Below are positions 1-7,392 of a DNA stretch of 64,000 nucleotides, one piece after another. The stretch is from assembly GCA_965221205.1 (NCBI GenBank), contig OZ244870.1, forward strand, positions 1,798,001-1,862,000, read 5' to 3'. A program made the position numbers and the translations under genes. The DNA is from CBDFMG01 sp965221205 [NCBI: bacterium] (GTDB lineage Bacteria; SM23-31). The notes below the pieces were generated by a model that was given only the letters and a program-made list of their open reading frames with translations, was not told where the DNA came from and ran no database searches. Numbering within the stretch: position 1 is the stretch's first letter; every line of letters begins with the position of its first letter.

Positions 1-2
1 CC

Positions 3-62
3 GAAATCTATACCATTCCTTTAATCAAAATTCACGTTAGTCCGCTTTTGACCTAATTACCT
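3..62. repeat. Dispersed repeat, copy 1 (IS end remnant?)
   Basis: Bases 18-62 are identical to 26511-26555 (45 bp, same orientation). Weaker similarity extends about 15 bp further left with one single-base indel. The second copy lies about 40 bp downstream of a decayed IS1595-family transposase. By inference this copy marks the 3' end of another such element, whose body would lie left of the window. Confidence 0.75.
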
Positions 63-228
63 AATATTTTGTAATATCCCGAACATTCTGAAACACAAAG
101 AATTCTAATAAACGTGCCTGCTGAAACCACTGTTATACATCGACTGAAAAAATTGGTTTGCCGTTATAAGTTTCTATTCCTCGCAAGAGGACAGGATGCT
201 GATTCGGCGGGACAGTATCGGGAATCGC

Positions 229-429
229 TTACATACCCGGTTTCCTCGGCAAAAATTCTGAATTGCCCGACAGTGACTGGATAATTCCATTCGGTATATA
301 GGCCATTACGATTGAATCGCTTATTTCAGCTTCCCAGTATCCTTTTTCATTCATATATACCTGCTTTGCAACTTGCCTGATTTCGGAAACTTTCTGTGGC
401 ACGTCCGGGCCTGTGCTGCAAGAAGTCAC
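229..429 (-). pseudogene. Possible lipoprotein remnant
   Basis: A 66-codon frame, openable only at a GTG with no convincing ribosome binding site. The frame stays open upstream of the GTG and reads a hydrophobic stretch followed by FVTSC, which resembles a lipoprotein signal and lipobox, but there is no ATG, GTG or TTG start there. The rest (GYWEAEISDSIVMAYIPNG) looks protein-like. I read it as a truncated lipoprotein gene or a chance frame. The rest of 63-763 holds no gene I can support; a forward frame at 373-690 has neither family resemblance nor a binding site. Confidence 0.25.
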
Positions 430-763
430 GAATGCAATTATACGGGAAGTAAGTATTATAAATTTTGGTTTTATTTTTGCTCTTGTGCCAATTTATCTTT
501 GATATTTCATGATTACCTGCTTATAGGGTTTCTGAAAATATTAGGAATATCGTTACATTTTTGTTTGATGAAGAAGAGTATTTTGATAATTTTAAAATTG
601 CTTACTTTCACTTTAATATGCACATATGTCTCTATTTCACTCAATCGCAAGAATCGCTATCAAGTACATAAAAATAGTAAACACTATTGAAAAAAAAGAA
701 TATTATGTACACTAATGCCGAAAATACTTTCTGTTATGACGAATCAAATGAAGGGTTCAGAAT

Positions 764-1666
764 ATGTTTACAACCTTGTCTTTATCGTGTCATTCACAAT
801 TGATTAAAATACTGCCGCTTGTGCTCTGTTTTTGTGTGTTTTTGTCATGCGGTTCCGGTTCGGAACTGATAAATAGGATTGCTATCATTCCTGATCAACG
901 GAAAATAATGGCGGTATTAACCGGGAACTCGGAAATCAGAGAAGGGATGAAACTTGTCGATAGATTTGAAGAAAGCAACAGAGAGGAAGTCAGGGATTAT
1001 CTTTTTTCAATGCTTCAAATATTGGACTTGAAACCGGAGAGACACCGGTACTCTGATAAGGGAGAAAATATTTATGGGACGATACCAGCGACCATTACAA
1101 GTAGCGAATACGTTGTTCTTGGGGCGCATTTCGATTCTGTAGAGGAGAGTCCGGGAGCAAATGATAATGCATCGGGAACGGTTCTGATATTCAACGCAGT
1201 ACGATATATCGCAGAGTTGAACATCCGTACGAAGCATGTCATTGTTGTATTTTTTGATGAAGAAGAGCGGGGACTTGTCGGCAGCAGGCACTTTGCGGAA
1301 AAATTAGTTGAAGAAGGTAAGACTATTCACTCTGTCCATACTGCTGACCAGGTGGGTTGGGATAGTGATGGCGATAGAGGAATAGAACTGGAGTTGCCAT
1401 ACGACGGTATTGTAGATCTCTACCGGGATGTTGCGCGCTCTGAAGGTTTAGATATTCCTATTCACATTACCGATACATCTTCTACGGATCATTCATCATT
1501 CCGCAGTGTGGGATTTAACGCTGTCGGTATTACCGAGGAATATGTGAACGATGATACGACACCATATTACCACGAACCAAGCGACGTCTATGGTACAATA
1601 GATTTTGAGTACTTAGAAGCGGTAACGCTTCTTTTTGCTAAAGTGATTGAGAGGATTATTGACTAG
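764..1666 (+). CDS. M28-family zinc aminopeptidase, lipoprotein
   Basis: A 300-aa secreted metallopeptidase of the M28 (aminopeptidase S/Y, glutaminyl-cyclase-like) family, expected to trim N-terminal residues from peptides outside the cytoplasm using two zinc ions. The N-terminus has a hydrophobic signal ending in FLSC, making Cys29 the probable lipidation site. Visible metal ligands and catalytic residues are AHFDS (His122), GANDNASG (Asp134), FFDEEERG (the Glu166-Glu167 pair), TADQVGWD (Asp195) and the late His in YYHEPSD (His270). All five ligand positions are present, so it should be active. It stands alone and is convergent with the large reverse-strand gene downstream. Confidence 0.9.
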   Translation: MFTTLSLSCHSQLIKILPLVLCFCVFLSCGSGSELINRIAIIPDQRKIMAVLTGNSEIREGMKLVDRFEESNREEVRDYLFSMLQILDLKPERHRYSDKGENIYGTIPATITSSEYVVLGAHFDSVEESPGANDNASGTVLIFNAVRYIAELNIRTKHVIVVFFDEEERGLVGSRHFAEKLVEEGKTIHSVHTADQVGWDSDGDRGIELELPYDGIVDLYRDVARSEGLDIPIHITDTSSTDHSSFRSVGFNAVGITEEYVNDDTTPYYHEPSDVYGTIDFEYLEAVTLLFAKVIERIID

Positions 1667-1837
1667 AATTTGCAGAACGTTCTGCTGTAATCAATGGTTC
1701 TAAACCATAGTATTCTTAAAAGAATTTAGATCATTATCAAAGTAATGGGAATTATATACCGGTGGTGAGCAAGATACATATATTGCGTCATTTCGGCAAG
1801 GAGATTGATATATTCGGTTTTGAAATTTCACATAACA

Positions 1838-1863
1838 AAGAGTCCCGTAAATGCGGGACTCTT
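1838..1863 (-). terminator. Hairpin terminator of the Por-tail gene
   Basis: A perfect 10-bp stem (AAGAGTCCCG / CGGGACTCTT) with a 6-base loop lies 52 bp past the stop of the reverse-strand surface-protein gene. On the reverse strand it is followed by TTTGTTATG. The forward side has no T-tract, so it mainly serves the reverse strand. Confidence 0.7.
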
Positions 1864-1914
1864 AAACTCGTTTAGATGACAAGGAGCTTTAGTATGAAAA
1901 CACAAGACAGTTAA

Positions 1915-4455
1915 TTATTTAATAAACGTCATCCGTTTTATATCGGTAAACGTTCCCGCTTGAAGCTTCATAACGTAAAGACCTGATGACACTAACTGCC
2001 CAGTATTGTTCTTCCCATCCCATATAATTGAATTCTCACCAGCGGGCATGGTCGTATCAATGAGATGTCTCACTTCCTGACCGAGAGCGTTATATATCTT
2101 CAAAGAGACGTGTACAGGACGCGGCAGATTGAATTGGATTGTCGTTGTCGGATTAAATGGATTAGGATAGTTCTGTTCCAAAATGAAATTATCTGGAATA
2201 GGTAACTCTTCATCTTCAATACTATCAACACTGGTAATCAGCTCTTCAGTATTGCTCGCAATTGCCCAAAGAGCAAAGTGACCGGTCGTCACCGTTATTG
2301 TGTTATTATCCGTATCGACGGTGCTTGGAAGCACATGCCAGATAAATCCACGTGCATCGAGTGAATCGTATACGCTCACGACAAGACTGTCTTCACTAAG
2401 GCTCAATCCTGTCACTGTTTCCTCATTATATCCAAACGTTAACTCTGCTTCACTATTGTGCACGTCGAGGTTTATGTCAATATAATGCACGGCATTTGTG
2501 AACGCAGGCACCGTTGGAAATTCAGTCGAAATTTTCGAAGTCGAGACCTGCTTGACCGAAATGATCTGATCTGCGACTTCGCCGCCTGTAAAGGCAATCG
2601 ACAGTGAAACACTATTCGAAAAATCCAGTGATATGCTCGATCTATCCGCCGGGATAGGTATATCGTTCTGTATATCGGGATCGGCCATGACAACCACATC
2701 TTTTGCGATGACCGCAATCGATGTAGTGAGTGTGTCAGCCGCCCCATCTGTATTTTCTGCACTGATCGAAACGGCAATATCAGACCTGACATCGGAAACA
2801 CCGGGAGTCCCTCCGACAGCACCGTTCTCACCGACCGTCATCCAGTCGGGGCCCGAAACTTTTGCAAAGGTAATAATATCGTCTGCGTCCGGATCGGTCG
2901 CTTTCACTGTGTCGTCATACGCAACGCCTTCGGTCGCATCGGCAAGCGATACTGTTGTGATGACCGGCGCATCGTTGACGTCCGTGACCTCGATGGTCAC
3001 GTTGATGCTGTCCGTGCCGCCGCTGCCGTCGGAGACCGTGACCGTCACCGAGTAGGAAGATTTCGTCTCGAAGTTCAGCGCGGCGTTGGTCTGGAGCTGG
3101 CCGCTGGTCGAGACGATGTCGAAGGACGCTGCGTTCGTCCCGTCCAGACTGTAGGTCAGCGTGTCGTCAGTGTCCGTGTCCGTCGCGGCGATGGCGGTGC
3201 CGATGTTCTGGCCCGAGGCCGTGTTCTCGGCCACGCTGCGCGTGATGCTGGTTCCATCAGTGAAGGTTGGGACGTTGTTAGTCGGCGGGCTCGTGCTTCT
3301 GCTGAAGGAGAGGGCGTCGTTGCCCACCGCGTCCCGGATCGGATGGGCTGCCGGCACCGTATAGGCCACCGTGACCGTCTCGCCGCTCGCCGCTGCCGAA
3401 GCCAGCGTCAGCGTCACTGTCATCCCGCTCACGTGCACCTGCGACACCGTGCGCTCCGCTCCCGCGACCATCACCGTGAAGGCGTCTCTTTGCGGCGTCG
3501 AGTCCTCGTTGAGCGTCTCGTCGTAGGTCAGCACCACTCTTCGGGCGCCATTCACCGTCCACTCCCGGAGGATCGGCTTGACGCCGTCGACCTTGTGGCC
3601 CTTCCATTTCCCGGCGTAGGGGTAGTCGAGTACGGCGTCGTTGCCGGTTGAATCCCGAATGCTGCCGCCGTTGAGCCGCACGGAGTGGGCTTCGGTGCTC
3701 ACGCCGTCCATGTCCAGGTCCCCGTCGACGACCGTGTACACGAACTGAGGGCTCTCGCCGTAAGCCAGAACATCCGGCATTTTGCCCGTGTACACGGCCT
3801 CTTTCTTGTCGTTCCCCAAAATGAACTCGATGTACGGTGTCCCCGACACCTTCACCTTCTCGGTCAACAACAGGAGAAACTCAATGGGCGCACTCGGGCT
3901 ATCCGGCACGTGCGTATGGACAATTTCGCCAGCGTTATTTCGAGCGCTATTTATGGCGACACTTAGGATGGTCGGCGCCACGCCGTCCACCTTGTGCGCC
4001 GCGTCGGTGGCGGCCCCCGTATGCGTGAGCCCCGCCTGCGTCGTCTCGCCCTGCTTCACGATCGTGCCGCCGTTGAGCGCCAGGCTCCCCGCCGGAATAC
4101 TCAGCCCCTCGGCGTCCTCGTGGCCGCTCGCCACCTGGTAGCGAAACACCAGCGCCGTCGTGCCGCTGCCACTCGCGTACGCCGCGTCGGTGGCGGCGTC
4201 GCTCAGGGCGCCCACCAGCAGGCGGATCGTCGGGACCCCGCTCACCGTCACCGCCATGTTCCAGGTCACCGTGACCTCGACTTGGTCGTCCGCCTTGAAG
4301 AAGCCGTTCTGGCCCGCCGCCGGGCTGTTGCTGAACGCCACCGAGATGATCGCCGGCTCGTTGTTGGGGGTGAGCGTCACCGGGCTGCCCACCGCGGTCG
4401 CAATGCCGACTAGTCGCAGGGCACCACCACTACCCTCAGACACGGTCGTCGGCAC
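1915..4455 (-). CDS. Por-secreted cadherin/SwmB-type protein, downstream part of split gene
   Basis: An 846-codon frame in the same phase as, and directly following, the LRR reading frame at 4456-5268, separated only by one TAG. Its first codon is a GTG with no binding site, so it is the downstream part of one ancestral protein of about 1,117 aa. Visible domains: two beta-sandwich (SwmB/Ig-like) repeats in the first half (around DAVGNDALSFS), a cadherin-like repeat (NTASGQNIGTAIAATDTD to VTDVNDAPV), a putative-Ig repeat, a linker, and a C-terminal type IX sorting domain (ILEQNYPNPFNPTTTI to the end). The N-terminal two thirds (about 2990-4455) is strongly GC-rich, while the sorting tail (1915-2990) has host-like composition, so the gene is a mosaic. 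The role is probably adhesion or surface display; whether it is expressed is uncertain. Confidence 0.75.
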   Translation of the reverse strand: MPTTVSEGSGGALRLVGIATAVGSPVTLTPNNEPAIISVAFSNSPAAGQNGFFKADDQVEVTVTWNMAVTVSGVPTIRLLVGALSDAATDAAYASGSGTTALVFRYQVASGHEDAEGLSIPAGSLALNGGTIVKQGETTQAGLTHTGAATDAAHKVDGVAPTILSVAINSARNNAGEIVHTHVPDSPSAPIEFLLLLTEKVKVSGTPYIEFILGNDKKEAVYTGKMPDVLAYGESPQFVYTVVDGDLDMDGVSTEAHSVRLNGGSIRDSTGNDAVLDYPYAGKWKGHKVDGVKPILREWTVNGARRVVLTYDETLNEDSTPQRDAFTVMVAGAERTVSQVHVSGMTVTLTLASAAASGETVTVAYTVPAAHPIRDAVGNDALSFSRSTSPPTNNVPTFTDGTSITRSVAENTASGQNIGTAIAATDTDTDDTLTYSLDGTNAASFDIVSTSGQLQTNAALNFETKSSYSVTVTVSDGSGGTDSINVTIEVTDVNDAPVITTVSLADATEGVAYDDTVKATDPDADDIITFAKVSGPDWMTVGENGAVGGTPGVSDVRSDIAVSISAENTDGAADTLTTSIAVIAKDVVVMADPDIQNDIPIPADRSSISLDFSNSVSLSIAFTGGEVADQIISVKQVSTSKISTEFPTVPAFTNAVHYIDINLDVHNSEAELTFGYNEETVTGLSLSEDSLVVSVYDSLDARGFIWHVLPSTVDTDNNTITVTTGHFALWAIASNTEELITSVDSIEDEELPIPDNFILEQNYPNPFNPTTTIQFNLPRPVHVSLKIYNALGQEVRHLIDTTMPAGENSIIWDGKNNTGQLVSSGLYVMKLQAGTFTDIKRMTFIK

Positions 4456-5268
4456 CTATGGCGCCATGCCCAAGGTGACCGTCGCGCCCTCCCCGGAGGA
4501 GGTCACCGTGATCTCCTCGCTTGTCGTGTGGCCTGCCGGGACCGTGACCGAAGACACGCCGGCCGGCAGGGTCCCTCCCGCCACCCTGATCGTGGTGGTC
4601 ATGGCGAAGGGCGCGCCCTCGGCAACCTTGACCACCACTTTGTTCGCGGAGACCTGTTCCGGAATCATGGTGAACGTGAAGTCCGCGCTTGGATTCATAT
4701 GCAGCCGCAAGCGCGACAAGCGGGTGAGCCCAGCGAACACTCCCGCCGGCAACGTAACCAACTCGTTTTCGCTCAGATCCAGACTGATGAGGTTGGTGAG
4801 ACCGGCGAACACCCCCGCCGGAAGTGCAGCCAAGTCATTCCCCTCCAGACCCAGAAATATCAGGTTGAGGCCAGCGAACACCCGTGCCGGCAACGTATCC
4901 AACTGGTTGTACTCCAAATCCAGCACCTCTAAGTTGTCGAGGCCGGCGAACACCCCCACCGGTACCGTACGCAACAGGTTCCCCAACAAGCTCAGGCCCT
5001 TCAGGCTGGTGAGCCCTGAGAAATCGTCGGCTTTCAGGACTGAGATGCCCTTGTCCGTTAGGTCAAGATCCTCAATCGCGGCCAGATGGTCTGCCGTCAC
5101 ATCGCCGCAAGCACTGACCGAAGCGGCCGCCACAATCGCGTCGCGCACTTGCCCGGTGCGGTCGCAGACTCCCTGCGCCTGCGCTTGCACCGGTGCTGTA
5201 GAGAACCAAAAGAAGCCAAGCAATAAGGACCATGAAAAGATTGCAAATAGAACTTGTCGATTAGACAT
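4456..5268 (-). CDS. Leucine-rich repeat secreted protein, upstream part of split gene
   Basis: A 270-aa frame beginning with a signal peptide (MSNRQVLFAIFSWSLLLGFF to VQAQA). A Cys-containing cap follows (VCDRTGQVRDAIV, SACGDVT), then about five 24-residue leucine-rich repeats of the pattern LPAGVFAGLTNLxxLDLxxN, then an Ig-like segment. The repeat shows in DNA as a 72-bp periodicity around 4720-4990. Translation stops at a TAG (4456-4458) in mid beta-sandwich (TVTLGMAP, then stop). The same frame continues for 846 codons into a Por sorting domain. Without that tail the product would be exported to the periplasm but not through type IX secretion. The interior is GC-rich against AT-rich flanks, a sign of transfer. 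Confidence 0.75.
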   Translation of the reverse strand: MSNRQVLFAIFSWSLLLGFFWFSTAPVQAQAQGVCDRTGQVRDAIVAAASVSACGDVTADHLAAIEDLDLTDKGISVLKADDFSGLTSLKGLSLLGNLLRTVPVGVFAGLDNLEVLDLEYNQLDTLPARVFAGLNLIFLGLEGNDLAALPAGVFAGLTNLISLDLSENELVTLPAGVFAGLTRLSRLRLHMNPSADFTFTMIPEQVSANKVVVKVAEGAPFAMTTTIRVAGGTLPAGVSSVTVPAGHTTSEEITVTSSGEGATVTLGMAP

Positions 5269-5491
5269 AATGGAGGTTCTTCATTTAGTATATATTTCCA
5301 ATATCAATTTTCAATATAATGTATATAAAACCACAGTATTAAGGTATATATACGATTTTTACAAGTGTTTTCTGTTCCTCAATCAAGCATTTTCGAAATC
5401 TTATCGCGTGAGTAAATTCTATTATAATAAATCTATAATAAATCCAAATAGCATGTCAAATCCAATAATGACTCGGGACTCGGGGAGTTAC

Positions 5492-7183
5492 TTATGAATT
5501 TTTCCCAGAAATGATTGGATGCAAAAGCAGTGCAAGGATAATGAGCATTACACAGCCTATCATGTTGTACCAGAGGTAGGGGATCTCGGTGAAGAAAAAA
5601 CAGGCCAAAACTACCAATTCTGCAATGATTGCCGCAATGAAGGTTGCGGTACCGCCAATCGATTTAAAGTAGAACGCCACAAGAAATATTCCGAGAATTG
5701 TACCGTAAAAAAGAGAGCCGAGTATGTTAACGGCTTCGATCAATGAACCGAGACGATTGGCAAACAGTGCAAAACTAATAGCATAAATCCCCCAAAAAAT
5801 CGTAGTGAGTTTCGATGCTATGAGATAGTGACGATCAGATGCATCTTTTTTGATCATCCTTTTATAAATATCTATGACCGTTGTCGATGCCAGAGCGTTA
5901 AGTTCCGCAGATGTTGAAGACATTGATGCCGATAAAATTGCAGCGAGTACAAGTCCGATGAGTCCCACCGGCAGGAAGTTGATAACAAAGGTCAAAAACA
6001 CATAATTCGTATCATTGGTATCTGCTTCGGGGTTAGCTTCCGATATAAGCTGTGTTGCTTCGTTTCTGATACTTAGTTCTGCATTCCGCGATGAAGTGAT
6101 CTCATTGACAGCAGATTCTACTTCAGATTCACTGCCAGAATCAACGGCAGCTAACATATCCCGGATTTGTTGTTGCTTTTCGGTGTGAATCTGTTTGTAT
6201 TCACTTTCCAACATCCGGTATTCAGCTGAATAGGAACTCGATTTAACAGTATCGGTCTCAACTGAGTTGAAAAAGAGAGGAGGAACGGCAAATTGATAAA
6301 ATACGAACACCATTGCCCCGATAAATAATATTGCAAACTGCATGGGAACTTTCACGAGTCCGTTGACGAGAAGTCCCATCCGGCTCTGTGCAATTGAGCT
6401 GCCCGAGAGATACCGCTGCACTTGTGACTGGTCTGTTCCAAAGTAGGAGAGAGCGAGAAACGTGCCGCCGATGATGCCCGACCAGAAATTGTACCTATTC
6501 CTCCAGTCAAAATCAAACGTAATCGCATTGAGTTTCCCCATTTTTCCAGCTACATGAGCAGCGTCAAAAAATGAAATGTCGGACGGAAGGAGGCGGAATA
6601 TCATGAAACATGCAGCAAACATACCAACAAAAATAATCGTCATTTGAAGTAAATGTGTCTTGTTGACTGCATCGGTGCCGCCGACGGTTGTATAAAGGAT
6701 TACAAGAATCCCGATGATGAATATTGTGAGACTTAAATTCCACCCGAGAAGTACAGACAAAATCAATGCCGGGGCAAATATCGTAAATCCTGCCGCCAAG
6801 CCACGCTGTGTTAAAAACAGAATGCTACCGAGCGCACGGTTCTTGAGGTCGAACCGCCGTTCAAGATATTCATATGCAGTAAAAACATTCAACTTATGGA
6901 ACAGAGGAACGGCAGTGACGGAGAGGATGACCATCGCAATCGGAAGGCCTAAATAGAACTGAACAAACCGCATACCGTCTACAAATGCCTGGCCGGGTGT
7001 TGAGAGGAATGTAATAGCGCTTGCCTGCGTGGCCATAATCGATAGCGTTACTGTATACCAGGGTGTGGATCTATTCGCCAGCAGGAATTCTTTAATATTT
7101 TTTTTCCCACGAGTTTTCCAAATTCCGTAAACAACAACAAATGTCAGGAATGAACTCAGCACGATCCAATCAGTTATACTCAT
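5492..7183 (-). CDS. Sodium:solute symporter (SSS family)
   Basis: A 563-aa integral membrane protein of the SSS (SLC5-type) family, which moves a solute such as a sugar, acid or nucleoside inward with sodium. About 13 hydrophobic segments are visible. Family signatures include ATQASAITFLSTPGQAF near residue 53, YTTVGGTDAV in the middle, and SASMSSTSAELNALAS late in the protein, where sodium-site Ser and Thr residues lie. A charged soluble insert at about residues 320-400 (KQIHTEKQQQIRDM) is longer than usual. It is the last gene of an operon with the PIG-L deacetylase and a 48-aa membrane peptide, so the substrate may be a product of that deacetylase. The start is the first ATG, at 7183. Confidence 0.92.
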   Translation of the reverse strand: MSITDWIVLSSFLTFVVVYGIWKTRGKKNIKEFLLANRSTPWYTVTLSIMATQASAITFLSTPGQAFVDGMRFVQFYLGLPIAMVILSVTAVPLFHKLNVFTAYEYLERRFDLKNRALGSILFLTQRGLAAGFTIFAPALILSVLLGWNLSLTIFIIGILVILYTTVGGTDAVNKTHLLQMTIIFVGMFAACFMIFRLLPSDISFFDAAHVAGKMGKLNAITFDFDWRNRYNFWSGIIGGTFLALSYFGTDQSQVQRYLSGSSIAQSRMGLLVNGLVKVPMQFAILFIGAMVFVFYQFAVPPLFFNSVETDTVKSSSYSAEYRMLESEYKQIHTEKQQQIRDMLAAVDSGSESEVESAVNEITSSRNAELSIRNEATQLISEANPEADTNDTNYVFLTFVINFLPVGLIGLVLAAILSASMSSTSAELNALASTTVIDIYKRMIKKDASDRHYLIASKLTTIFWGIYAISFALFANRLGSLIEAVNILGSLFYGTILGIFLVAFYFKSIGGTATFIAAIIAELVVLACFFFTEIPYLWYNMIGCVMLIILALLLHPIISGKNS

Positions 7184-7245
7184 CTATACGACCGCTTTAG
7201 AGCTATGTTGAACTTCATCATGTGTTGGATGTAAGACACAATTCA

Positions 7246-7392
7246 CTATTTAAATGTCTGAGTAAATAGATAAAAGAGTATTATTAGGGCCGCCAGATTG
7301 AGGAGAACAAGTGAATATAGTTTCCTCCATGACGAAAGAATGGGTGGTTTTTCCCCATTTGTTTCGGTGTGCTTTGTACTATCAGTTGCCAC
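7246..7392 (-). CDS. 48-aa single-pass membrane peptide between PIG-L and symporter
   Basis: A short gene starting at GTG (7390-7392), which overlaps the end of the PIG-L gene by 11 bases, with AGGGA 7 bases upstream as a binding site. The product is a charged 20-residue N-terminus, then LSSWRKLYSLVLLNLAALII, then LFYLFTQTFK: one transmembrane helix near the C-terminus after an SW-R/K-YxLV motif. In my recollection comparable tiny ORFs lie beside SSS transporters in Bacteroidota-like genomes, but I cannot name a family. Its place between two cotranslated genes suggests a small symporter partner subunit. Overlap, binding site and topology argue that it is real. Confidence 0.65.
   Translation of the reverse strand: MATDSTKHTETNGEKPPILSSWRKLYSLVLLNLAALIILFYLFTQTFK

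Noticed and set aside
4160-5497. Long forward open frame (445 codons) over the LRR gene
   Set aside because: Antisense shadow: high GC and repetition in the real reverse-strand gene keep it open. No family resemblance and no binding site.
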